Source: Caballeronia insecticola
Lineage (GTDB): Bacteria; Pseudomonadota; Gammaproteobacteria; Burkholderiales; Burkholderiaceae
Assembly (NCBI RefSeq): GCF_000402035.1
Contig: NC_021288.1
Span: 248,001 to 312,000, forward strand
Reading direction: 5' to 3'
DNA: 64,000 nucleotides
The notes beneath the pieces are model-generated. The model was not told the origin of the DNA. It saw only the letters and a list, made by a program, of their open reading frames with translations, and made no database searches. Positions within the stretch are counted from its first letter, which is position 1; every line of letters begins with the position of its first letter. This document shows positions 1 through 7,898 of this stretch, one piece after another. The translations under genes and the position numbers were made by a program.

Positions 1-458
1 CGGTCGCGCAACTGTTCGCCCTCGAATCCGGCTATGCGAATCCGAAACTCGACGTGCGATGCGCCGTGTTCGACGACACCAGCCGCATTCTGCTCGTGCG
101 CGAACGAGCGGATGGCTTGTGGTCCTTGCCGGGCGGATGGGCCGATGTCGGCGTTTCACCGGCGGCGAATGCAGCGAAGGAAGTGCGTGAGGAAAGCGGT
201 TATAGCGTCGATATCGTTCGGCTGCTCGCCGTGTGGGACATGAATGCGCATGCGCATCCGCCGTCGTTGTTTCATATCTGGAAGCTCGTGTTTCTCGGCC
301 GCATCGTGACGGCGGGCGAACTCGTCGGCGCGGAAACGATCGAGGCCGGCTTCTTCGATATCGATGCATTGCCTGCACTGTCGCTCGGGCGCGTGCTGCC
401 CGAGCAGATCAGGCGGCTCGATGAATTACGCCGCCACGATCGAACGGACTTCGATTGA
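1..458 (+). CDS. Nudix hydrolase, C-terminal part (5' end outside window)
   Basis: The reading frame is open from base 3, so the gene starts before the window. What is visible is a Nudix fold: a segment resembling the end of the N-terminal helper domain (LFALESGYANPKLDVR), a LWSLPGGWADVG strand-loop and a Nudix helix ending REESGY. Family members hydrolyse nucleoside diphosphate derivatives using Mg bound by the REXXEE glutamates, which are present here as KEVREESG. The first glutamate of the consensus GX5E is a valine (GWADVGV). The GTG at 54 could initiate only a truncated protein that loses conserved residues, so it is not taken as the start. The substrate cannot be read from sequence. Confidence 0.85.
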   Translation, partial: VAQLFALESGYANPKLDVRCAVFDDTSRILLVRERADGLWSLPGGWADVGVSPAANAAKEVREESGYSVDIVRLLAVWDMNAHAHPPSLFHIWKLVFLGRIVTAGELVGAETIEAGFFDIDALPALSLGRVLPEQIRRLDELRRHDRTDFD

Positions 459-476
459 TCGCCTTCAGCGCGGGCC

Positions 477-1229
477 TCATCGTGTGCGGCAGGTTCTTCG
501 GCGTTCGAACCCGTTACGAATCTGCCCGGCGATCAACACGCTGATGATGAGCGACAGATAGCCAAGCAGAAGATCGTGCCGCCATGCCTCGAGGGCGCTT
601 TGATGAACGAGCAAAGTCGCATCGGGCGCGGGCAGTGAATGCCCCTTGGCCTCGATAGCCTGCATCATGCGAATGAAGCCTGCCGCCGAAAGCAGCGGCA
701 GCAGCACGACGAGCGCCAGCAACACGAGCTTCGCACGGCGCGCGAGTCGATGATGACGCAGCCGAAACCAGAGCCCGAGACATCCGTGAATCCAGCCCGG
801 CGCAAGTAGCGCGAGTTGCAGGCCCTGTGTGCCGCTCGTGAGCAGCACGGTGACCACCCGTTCGTAATCCGGCTCGAAGCCATACAAAGAAGAAGCAAGA
901 CGCGTTGCGACTGCATGGCGGATGAGCAGCAGCGGCAGGCTAAGGCCCGCGCTCAGGCGAATCCATTCGGCGACCGGCATGGCCCAATGGCGGCGCCCGT
1001 AAATCGTGTGCAATGCCAGCGCGAAATGCAGGCAGGCCGCGCCATACAACGCGATCGTGCCGGGGATGCTGCGCCAGAGATGCAGCGCCAGCACGAGCCC
1101 GCGCCCTGCAAGTTCGAGTGACCCGATACCGAGTGCATGGTTGATCAGATGCAGAAACAGATAGATCAGCAGGACGAGACCTGACGCAAGCTGCAAGCGG
1201 CGCAGGACGGCGTGCACTTGAACGCTCAC
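477..1229 (-). CDS. Membrane cytochrome-b-like protein, probable stump of a class III adenylate cyclase
   Basis: A 250-residue integral membrane protein with about six hydrophobic segments and His-bearing helices (for example LFLHLINHALG near residue 25), resembling the succinate dehydrogenase/fumarate reductase-type membrane anchor found at the N terminus of some rhizobial and Burkholderia adenylate cyclases. In those proteins a 2Fe-2S domain and a cyclase domain follow. Here the frame ends after FERRRTCRTR, and no ferredoxin or cyclase sequence can be found downstream in any minus-strand frame before the Nudix gene. It starts at a GTG that overlaps the stop of the small upstream gene (GTGA), which suggests translational coupling. 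Either a stand-alone haem protein or a truncated gene; I favour truncation. Confidence 0.6.
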   Translation of the reverse strand: MSVQVHAVLRRLQLASGLVLLIYLFLHLINHALGIGSLELAGRGLVLALHLWRSIPGTIALYGAACLHFALALHTIYGRRHWAMPVAEWIRLSAGLSLPLLLIRHAVATRLASSLYGFEPDYERVVTVLLTSGTQGLQLALLAPGWIHGCLGLWFRLRHHRLARRAKLVLLALVVLLPLLSAAGFIRMMQAIEAKGHSLPAPDATLLVHQSALEAWRHDLLLGYLSLIISVLIAGQIRNGFERRRTCRTR

Positions 1230-1393
1230 GCATGTTCACGAACGAACTTCGGAGCCGGCGATACATGGCAAGACATGCTGTCGCGACCGATTCTGCCGTC
1301 GAGCACCACCGTCAAACCTGACGCACGGGCCATATCGATGATGTCCATGTCGATCTTCCATTCAGAGTGTCTTGTCTGCAAGACCTTGAACAT
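1226..1393 (-). CDS. Small conserved-type hypothetical protein, 55 aa
   Basis: A short minus-strand frame (MFKVLQTRHSEWKIDMDI at the N terminus) followed by MARASGLTVVLDGRIGRDSM. It resembles small uncharacterised Burkholderiales proteins with a similar GLTVVLDGRIG core, but this is from memory and not searched. Its TGA overlaps the GTG of the downstream membrane protein gene by four bases, the usual geometry of coupled operon genes, which is the strongest evidence that it is translated. No strong ribosome binding site is seen; other in-frame ATG codons at the IDMDIIDM segment could also serve. Function unknown. Confidence 0.45.
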   Translation of the reverse strand: MFKVLQTRHSEWKIDMDIIDMARASGLTVVLDGRIGRDSMSCHVSPAPKFVREHA

Positions 1394-1555
1394 GCGTTGC
1401 TTATTCCGCGACGAGACCCTCGTTCACCTGCCGAATGCACACGCGCAAACGATCGAGTAATCTTGTCCATCACGCGGACGAAGCCCACACGCGCTTACCG
1501 TCTGATCAATGCTCGATTACGCACACACGTTGAGTCGCGGATTGGAGGTCCGAAA

Positions 1556-3319
1556 ATGGCCAGGCTGCTATCGGTGAATGTAGGGCTTCCGCGCGACATC
1601 GAATGGAAGGGGCGCACCGTGCATACCGGAAGCTGGAAATATCCGCTTCAGGGTCGTTGCATGGCGAAACCCACGGGCCTCGACGGTGACGGCCAGGGCG
1701 ATCTCGGCGGGCATGGCGGAGAGCAGCGCGCAGTGCTTGCCTATCAGATCGAGTCTTATCGATATTGGCAGGAACGCTTGAGCAGAGAAGCCTTCACGTA
1801 TGGCCAGTTCAGCGAGAACTTTACGATCGACGGCTTGCCCGACGACGCCGTATGCGTCGGCGACGTGTATAGGATTGGCGGCGCGGTGTTCGAAGTCACG
1901 CAACCGCGAGTCACGTGTTATCGCGTCGGCATTCGAATGAACGAGCCGAGGATGGCGGCGCTGCTGACATCGAGCGGGCGCCCGGGATTCTATATGCGCG
2001 TGCTCGAGCAAGGTGAGGTCGGCGCGGGTGACGAGATCGTACTGTTGCGTTCAGCGAAGGAACGCATGACGATCGAGCAGATGAACGCGCTGCTATACTC
2101 GGCCAATCATCCGCGCGATCAACTCGAACGCGCTTTACGAATCGATGCGCTCTCGCCCGGTTGGCGCGGATCGTTCAAGGCGATGCTCGGCAGCATCGAC
2201 GCAGGCGTGACGAGCGGTAACGCGGGGCTCGCACAGGCCGCCACGTCGAACGCCGCGCCTGCCGGCTTTCGGAAACTTCAGGTGACGGCCATCGAACGCG
2301 AGTCCGCGGACGTTCTTTCCTTCGTGTTCGAAGCAACGGATAACGAGCCTTTGCCGCTGCCGCGTCCGGGCCAATACGTCGTGTTGAAGATCAATCGAAC
2401 GAGCGGCGAGCCGCCCTTGTTCAGAAGCTATTCGCTGTCCGGTGCGCCGTCGATTCGACAATATCGCATCAGTGTGAAGATCGAGCCGCATGGTGCAGGC
2501 GGAAGTCATCTTCGTGATCATGTGCGCGTAGGGGACACGCTAAACGTCAGCGCGCCACGCGGAAGCTTCGTTCTCGAAGAAGGCAAGGGTCCGCTCGTGC
2601 TGATGAGTGCGGGAATCGGTGCCACGCCCGTGTTAGCCATGTTGCGCGCGCTTTCGAGCGCAGGGTCGGAGAGGGACGTGTTGTGGCTGTATGCGACACG
2701 CGATGGCGAACATCATCCATTTGCCGATGAAGCTCGCAGTTTGCTGCGCACGATGAAGCATGCACGCAGTCATATCTGTTATAGCGCGCCGGGAACGGAC
2801 GACCGTATCGGCGAACGTTTCGATGCAACCGGACGCATGTCGCGCGCCATTCTCGAAGGCGCAGGCATCGCGAAGGATGCGGATGTCTATATTTGCGGAC
2901 CCACGCGCTTCATGAACGACATGAAGGATACGCTCGTAGGCATCGGCATGGATGGACGACGCGTTCACATGGAACGCTTCGGTGGCGTCGAGTCGTTGAA
3001 TCCGGGCATTGTAGACGCGCCGCTGCGCGCGCCGCATTTGCCACGCTGTGCGGCAAGTGAAGGGCCGAACGTGTCCTTCGCGCGCAGTCAAATCACCGTG
3101 CACTGGAACGCAGCAACGTACGGCAGTCTGCTCGAACTGGCCGAAGCCTGCGACGTTCCCGTTCGATGGTCATGCCGCACCGGCGTGTGCCATAACTGTG
3201 AGAGCGGACTCGTGTCGGGATCGGTCGACTATGATCCCGAACCGCTGGACAAAGCCGCCGATGGCAACGTGCTCATATGCTGCGCGCAACCCAAAGGCGA
3301 CGTAGTAATCGATCTGTGA
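1556..3319 (+). CDS. MOSC domain / FAD-NAD(P)H reductase / 2Fe-2S ferredoxin fusion protein
   Basis: A 587-residue soluble fusion. Residues 1-160 form a MOSC domain (GGHGGEQRAV near 51, QPRVTCYRVG with Cys121, the position that handles sulfur or molybdenum cofactor in the family). After a short 3-alpha-like helical segment comes a ferredoxin-reductase module (RSYSLSG for FAD binding near 290, GIGATPVLAML for nucleotide binding). The C terminus is a plant-type ferredoxin with ligands C540, C545, C548 and C575 or C576. Relatives such as YiiM act in reduction of N-hydroxylated bases or oximes with Moco, and here the electron chain is on the same polypeptide. The start at 1556 is chosen because GGAGGT lies seven bases upstream; a longer frame to 1367 has no such site. 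Confidence 0.85.
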   Translation: MARLLSVNVGLPRDIEWKGRTVHTGSWKYPLQGRCMAKPTGLDGDGQGDLGGHGGEQRAVLAYQIESYRYWQERLSREAFTYGQFSENFTIDGLPDDAVCVGDVYRIGGAVFEVTQPRVTCYRVGIRMNEPRMAALLTSSGRPGFYMRVLEQGEVGAGDEIVLLRSAKERMTIEQMNALLYSANHPRDQLERALRIDALSPGWRGSFKAMLGSIDAGVTSGNAGLAQAATSNAAPAGFRKLQVTAIERESADVLSFVFEATDNEPLPLPRPGQYVVLKINRTSGEPPLFRSYSLSGAPSIRQYRISVKIEPHGAGGSHLRDHVRVGDTLNVSAPRGSFVLEEGKGPLVLMSAGIGATPVLAMLRALSSAGSERDVLWLYATRDGEHHPFADEARSLLRTMKHARSHICYSAPGTDDRIGERFDATGRMSRAILEGAGIAKDADVYICGPTRFMNDMKDTLVGIGMDGRRVHMERFGGVESLNPGIVDAPLRAPHLPRCAASEGPNVSFARSQITVHWNAATYGSLLELAEACDVPVRWSCRTGVCHNCESGLVSGSVDYDPEPLDKAADGNVLICCAQPKGDVVIDL

Positions 3320-3346
3320 GTTGCGACGGTCGCAGTCTTCCTCGCA

Positions 3347-4132
3347 CTACCGCAGTGCCTTGCGCTGACGCATATCCGTGAACGTCATCCAGGTGAGGCA
3401 GACGAGCATGAAGGCGGACAAGATCAGCGATGCGCTTAGCCGGCTCACCGCGAGTCCGCCTTCCGCGACCGGCTTGTCGAAGAAGTCGCCGAGCGTGGCG
3501 CCGAGCGGGCGCGTCAGCACGAACGCGGCCCAGAACAACAGCGTGCGGGACAACGCATCGAAGAAGTACAACACGGCGACGAGGGCGAGCAAGCCGCCGA
3601 AAATGAGCGCGCCGGTTTCGTAGCCGAGGCCCATGCCGCCGCGATCGTTGCCCGCCACCCAGTCGCCGAGCGCGGTGCCCAACGTCTGCGAGAAGAGAAT
3701 CGTCACCCAGTAGAACCATTCGACGCGGGGCGTCTCGACGCTATTCACCGACACGCTGCCTTCCACGCGATACCACACGGCAAGACTCACGATCAGACAC
3801 GCGGCCACGATGCTCACGCCGCCCGGATAGCCAATCCCGAGCGAGCGGTCCGCGAAGTCGGCGAGCGTGGTGCCGAGCGTGGTCGTGGCGACGATCGTCG
3901 CCCAGTAGAGGAACGCGTGATAGCGCTGTGCCTTGACCTGCGCCATCACGAGGCCGGCGAAGAGCAGCGCGAAGATCGCCGAGCCGATCAGATAGCCGAG
4001 GTGCAGCGACATCGAGACCCAGTCGCCGCCGGTTTCGCCGAGTGTCGTTGCCGCGATCTTGACGATCCAGAAAGCGAGCGTGATCGGCGGAACTTTGGAT
4101 GCGTGGTCAGACAGCGTGAATTCGCGTGACAT
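3347..4132 (-). CDS. COG4705-type membrane protein with four internal repeats
   Basis: A 261-residue polytopic membrane protein of an uncharacterised family. Four copies of a T/P-LG-x-T-x-GD-W/F motif are visible at about residues 30-38 (TLGETGGDW), 85-93 (TLGTTLADF), 150-158 (TLGTALGDW) and 209-218 (PLGATLGDFF), each inside a hydrophobic hairpin, so the protein probably arose by internal duplication. The repeated acidic residues inside membrane segments suggest cation handling, but that is inference. The ATG at 4132 follows a GAGGG site; a second ATG at 4150 is less well placed. It converges on the MOSC fusion gene with 27 bases between stops. Confidence 0.75.
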   Translation of the reverse strand: MSREFTLSDHASKVPPITLAFWIVKIAATTLGETGGDWVSMSLHLGYLIGSAIFALLFAGLVMAQVKAQRYHAFLYWATIVATTTLGTTLADFADRSLGIGYPGGVSIVAACLIVSLAVWYRVEGSVSVNSVETPRVEWFYWVTILFSQTLGTALGDWVAGNDRGGMGLGYETGALIFGGLLALVAVLYFFDALSRTLLFWAAFVLTRPLGATLGDFFDKPVAEGGLAVSRLSASLILSAFMLVCLTWMTFTDMRQRKALR

Positions 4133-4352
4133 CAGGAAGCCCTCTTTCATTCAGATGGCCCGACTCTAGCGCGCCGATCCTTAGGTTTTCCTGAAGCGCT
4201 GTGCGTATTCTTTAGTGCTCGAACACGCCTGCATGCACCAAACCATCGTATAGGCCCCAATACGACTGTGTACTCGACGCGCTGCATCGTCTGCGCTTTC
4301 ATTAAATACACGATGCGGTTTAAGTCGAAACGAGCCATACGTGAGGTGGGCG

Positions 4353-5501
4353 ATGAAGAAAGCGATCGTTGTCGCCATCTCGGCGCTTGCAGCGACGACA
4401 GCCGCACACGCGCAGACGTCAGTGACGCTTTACGGTTTGATCGACGTCGGACTCATGTACACGAACAACGTCGAGCGGGGCACGTCGCATGGTCCGCTTT
4501 ATCAGGCGACGAGCGGAGAGATAAACGGATCGCGCTTTGGTTTGCGTGGATCGGAAGATCTGGGCGGCGGGCTGCACGCGATCTTTCTTCTGGAAAACGG
4601 CTTTAACGCGCAGAACGGAAAGCTCGGGCAGAACAACCGCTTGTTTGGAAGACAGGCTTATGTCGGCCTTGCAAGCGAACAATTCGGTGCGGTCACGCTA
4701 GGCCGTCAATACGACTTCGTGACCGACTTCGTCGCACCGCTCTCCGGAGTAGCGGCGACATTCGGCGATACCGGCTTCGCCCATCCGTTCGACAACGATA
4801 CCTTCGATCACACTTTGCGCATCAATAACGCGATCAAATTTACTAGCGTCGATTACCACGGCTTGAAGTTCGGCGGCATGTATGGCTTCTCAAACAGCCC
4901 CAGCTTTGCCGATAATCGCGCGTACAGCGTCGGGTTGACTTATGCCGTTGGTCATTTGAACGTTGCCGTCGCTTATCTTCAGTTCAACGGATCCGATTCG
5001 GCAAGCGGCACGGCAGGCGCGGTGGACCCGGCTGAATCGCCTTCAAATGGTGTCGGTGGATTCGAGATCGGCGCGGACGTGCAGCGCACGGTTGCCGCCG
5101 CCGCGAACTACACCTACGGTGCGGCCGTGTTTGGATTCGCGTACTCGCATAGCCAGTTTCAGAACACGCACGCGTTCGGCTCCAACAACGGCACGCTTAT
5201 CTTCGACAACTACGAAATAAGCGGAAAATACGCCGTCACGCAGACTTTCAATCTCGGCGCGTCGTACACCTATACGGACGGACACCTGACGCAAAGCGCT
5301 ACCTTCGGTTCGGACCCGAAGTGGAGTCAGATCAATCTTCAGGCGATATATTCGCTATCGAAAAGAACGGACGTTTATGCCGAAGCGATGTATCAGCACG
5401 CGATCGGCCACGGCTATGTGGCGTTCGTCAGCAACTCGGGCGGCGCTTCGTCGACGTCTAATCAAGTTGTGGGCACGGTCGGCATGCGGACACGGTTTTG
5501 A
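4353..5501 (+). CDS. Trimeric general porin, outer membrane (Burkholderiales type)
   Basis: A 382-residue precursor with a classical signal peptide (MKKAIVVAISALAATTAAHA, cleavage before QTSVTLYG). The mature start, the GSRFGLRGSEDLGGG segment and the FGRQAYVGL segment are hallmarks of the Gram-negative porin family, and the chain ends in an aromatic residue (MRTRF) as needed for Bam-dependent assembly. It forms diffusion channels for small hydrophilic solutes. The start at 4353 follows a GAGGTGGG site; an upstream in-frame GTG at 4341 would only lengthen the signal peptide. It stands alone between a convergent-free upstream region and the regulator gene at 5610. Confidence 0.93.
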   Translation: MKKAIVVAISALAATTAAHAQTSVTLYGLIDVGLMYTNNVERGTSHGPLYQATSGEINGSRFGLRGSEDLGGGLHAIFLLENGFNAQNGKLGQNNRLFGRQAYVGLASEQFGAVTLGRQYDFVTDFVAPLSGVAATFGDTGFAHPFDNDTFDHTLRINNAIKFTSVDYHGLKFGGMYGFSNSPSFADNRAYSVGLTYAVGHLNVAVAYLQFNGSDSASGTAGAVDPAESPSNGVGGFEIGADVQRTVAAAANYTYGAAVFGFAYSHSQFQNTHAFGSNNGTLIFDNYEISGKYAVTQTFNLGASYTYTDGHLTQSATFGSDPKWSQINLQAIYSLSKRTDVYAEAMYQHAIGHGYVAFVSNSGGASSTSNQVVGTVGMRTRF

Positions 5502-5550
5502 CAGCATCACGCCATGCAACGCCAATGTGATGCGCGGTATTGCCGCAACG

Positions 5551-5571
5551 TACAAGGGGTGTATTCTTGTA
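5551..5571. promoter_or_regulatory. Inverted repeat over a putative promoter of the Cys-rich regulator gene
   Basis: TACAAG (5551-5556) and CTTGTA (5566-5571) form perfect arms around nine bases. They overlap a sigma70-like promoter (TTGCCG at 5540-5545, 16-base spacer, TATTCT at 5562-5567) located about 40 bases before the regulator start at 5610. This arrangement fits autorepression; that is inference. Confidence 0.4.
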
Positions 5572-5609
5572 TCAAGTCCGCGGAGCGCCGCATCCTGGCT
5601 TAGAACCTT

Positions 5610-6251
5610 ATGGCTACCGACCCGATCTCCAGTACCCGCCAAGGGATTCTGGACCAACTGCTCGAACACAAAAGCGGTCTGACGGTCGATGAAATAATCG
5701 CGGCGATCGGCCTGAGCAGAACAGCGGTTAATCAACATCTGATTGCCCTGGAGCGCAGAAATTTCATTCGAAAGAGTGCGCCGAGAAAGACCGGAGGACG
5801 GCCTGTTCAGACTTATGTGCTGACGCAAGAAGGCACCAATCAATTCCCTAAGCAATATTCTTGGTTCTCAGCCTTGCTCGTGTCCACGCTTCGCAATGAA
5901 CTGGGTCCAGAGCGGCTTGATCGCTATATGTTCGATCTCGGCATGGCAACTTCGGCAAGCCTGATTCCACGGCTTCTAGGCAAAACGCGTTCCGAGCGGA
6001 TAACCGAGACGGTCAAGATCATGAACGAGGCGGGCTTTCGCGCTTCGGAAATTGAACCGGAAGGGCTGTCGAAACTGCCCCGCGTCGAATGCACCAATTG
6101 CGTCTATCACGATCTCACGCGAGATCACCCCGAGGTTTGCCGTTTCGATATCGGCTTTCTGTCCGGCCTGATGGGAACGGAAGTCGAGCATCAGACGTGC
6201 ATGCAGCGCGGCGGAGAAGCCTGCCGATTTCGCTTTAAGCCGTTTGCTTAG
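5610..6251 (+). CDS. Winged-helix regulator with C-terminal cysteine cluster (SufR-like)
   Basis: A 213-residue protein. Residues 5-70 form an ArsR/MarR-like winged helix (LTVDEIIAAIGLSRTAVNQH, then KTGGRPVQTYVLT), the layout of the COG2345 predicted regulators. The C-terminal half holds Cys161, 164, 177, 197 and 205; the C-X12-C spacing (164 to 177) resembles the iron-sulfur ligands of the repressor SufR, and the whole half resembles V4R-type sensor domains. It may sense Fe-S status, redox or a hydrophobic ligand. It precedes the two acyl-CoA dehydrogenase genes by about 240 bases and may control them. There is a palindrome in its own promoter. Confidence 0.7.
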   Translation: MATDPISSTRQGILDQLLEHKSGLTVDEIIAAIGLSRTAVNQHLIALERRNFIRKSAPRKTGGRPVQTYVLTQEGTNQFPKQYSWFSALLVSTLRNELGPERLDRYMFDLGMATSASLIPRLLGKTRSERITETVKIMNEAGFRASEIEPEGLSKLPRVECTNCVYHDLTRDHPEVCRFDIGFLSGLMGTEVEHQTCMQRGGEACRFRFKPFA

Positions 6252-6494
6252 CCGTTATCTTCTGACGGCAATCATTGCCTTCTATTTCCGCTTGAGCCGG
6301 TTTAAGCAAATGCTTGCATAGATCGCCCTTGAGCGGTCGAGCCTTCCTGCATAACGTTTCGCGCGTCCTTCCGACTAAGTTGTAACAGTTCGGCTTTCGA
6401 CACTTTTGACTATTGTTCGCGATAAAAGCCTTGCCTATTGTGGTGGAACCGACCCACGAATCGTGGCCCGCAATCCCTTCAATGGAGGCTTCAG

Positions 6495-7832
6495 ATGACA
6501 ATCGACTTCACGATGTCGGCGGCTCAGAAAGCGGTGCAGGTGAAGGCACGCAAATTTGCCGAGTCGGTTCTGGCGCCGTTGCTTGCCGATGCAGAACAGG
6601 AACTCGATCTGATCGTCGCACTGGCGAAAAGAAAGCCCGCTTATATCGAAGCATATCGTCTGGGGATTGCCACGGCGATGCTTCCTGCCGCTTATGGTGG
6701 AGGAGGACTGTCTTGCCTCGACTTCACCATCGCGACCGAGGAGATATCGGCGGTCGATCCGGGTTTCGCCTGCACGGTGCTATGCAACGGACTCGGTTTG
6801 ATGCCGGTGATCTGGTACGGCACCGAAACGCAAAAGCGCCGCTTCGTGGGCGCAGCGACTTCAGATCCCAACAAACAATATCTCGCGGCGTGGACCGCAG
6901 CCGAGCCGCCCGGCGCGACGAAGGCTGGCGCGCACTTCGATAATCCGCTTTCGGCCGCGGGCATAGGATTGAGCGCGACGCTTCGCGGCGATCACTACAT
7001 CTTGAAAGGCCGGAAGAAATGGTCATCGGCTGCGGGATGGGACGGCATGGGCGCGGACTCGCAGACGGTCATCGTCCGAACCGGCTCCGAATCCGGCGCG
7101 ACGAGAGGCTTGTCGGCAATCGTGGTGGAGCGTGGGACGCCGGGCGTCAAATGCAGCTTCGCGGATCACGAGGCGCGTCGGACGACATCGAACGCGATCA
7201 TCGAATTCGACAATGCCGTCGTTCCGGTCGAGAACTTGCTGCCCGGTACGGAAAGCAATGGAGATCGGGTCGTCAATCGCAATTTCGCATGCTTCGGTCC
7301 TGTGGCGGCGATTGCCGCAGCAGGCGTGGCGCGCGCGGCTTATGAAGTCGCACTGCGATTCGCTAAGCGACACACGGGTCATTCGCTTCCATTGATTAGC
7401 CGGTTCGACAATGTGGGCTACGTGCTGGGTGAAGTTGCGACGAAGATCGAATCGGCGCGCTATTTTGCATGGCGTGCTGCCGATTATCTCGACAAGCACG
7501 ATCATCACGGCGAAATCTTTGGCGCGATGTGCAAGATCAATGTCACGGAGACAATGTTCGACTGCGTGTTCAAGTGCATGCAGATCGTAGGCGTGCATAG
7601 CAGCGACAGCGAATTCAGTTTCAATCGCCATTTGCATGATGCCGCGCTCTTGCCGATTTACGATGGCGGCAACATGGCGCTACAGCGGCGCCGCGTAAAA
7701 GGTGTCCTGGCGCACGAACGATTCAACCCGCGCGCGGCCATGGACGACGAGCCCATCTATTTTCAGAAGCACGCTGAAGCAGCCGGACTGACTGCCGAAA
7801 TGAACATGTCGGGCACGCAGGCGACATCTTAA
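6495..7832 (+). CDS. Acyl-CoA dehydrogenase family flavoprotein (first of a tandem pair)
   Basis: A 445-residue member of the acyl-CoA dehydrogenase superfamily: N-terminal helical domain, middle beta domain (AAWTAAEPPG and LKGRKKWSSAAG around the flavin), C-terminal helical domain. In the usual enzymes the catalytic base is Glu in a YEGT-like motif near the C terminus; here the corresponding motif is YDGGN with Asp390. GGAGGC lies five bases before the ATG at 6495. It is about 66 bases upstream of a paralogue in the same direction, so the two are likely one operon and may form a heteromer. The substrate is unknown; no CoA ligase or electron-transfer flavoprotein lies beside it. Confidence 0.85.
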   Translation: MTIDFTMSAAQKAVQVKARKFAESVLAPLLADAEQELDLIVALAKRKPAYIEAYRLGIATAMLPAAYGGGGLSCLDFTIATEEISAVDPGFACTVLCNGLGLMPVIWYGTETQKRRFVGAATSDPNKQYLAAWTAAEPPGATKAGAHFDNPLSAAGIGLSATLRGDHYILKGRKKWSSAAGWDGMGADSQTVIVRTGSESGATRGLSAIVVERGTPGVKCSFADHEARRTTSNAIIEFDNAVVPVENLLPGTESNGDRVVNRNFACFGPVAAIAAAGVARAAYEVALRFAKRHTGHSLPLISRFDNVGYVLGEVATKIESARYFAWRAADYLDKHDHHGEIFGAMCKINVTETMFDCVFKCMQIVGVHSSDSEFSFNRHLHDAALLPIYDGGNMALQRRRVKGVLAHERFNPRAAMDDEPIYFQKHAEAAGLTAEMNMSGTQATS

Positions 7833-7898
7833 GCAAGCGCTCTTTGCAGCAGCAAAGCTCGGCGCGCCGATCAACGATCCAGACTTCAGGCTCCTGCC

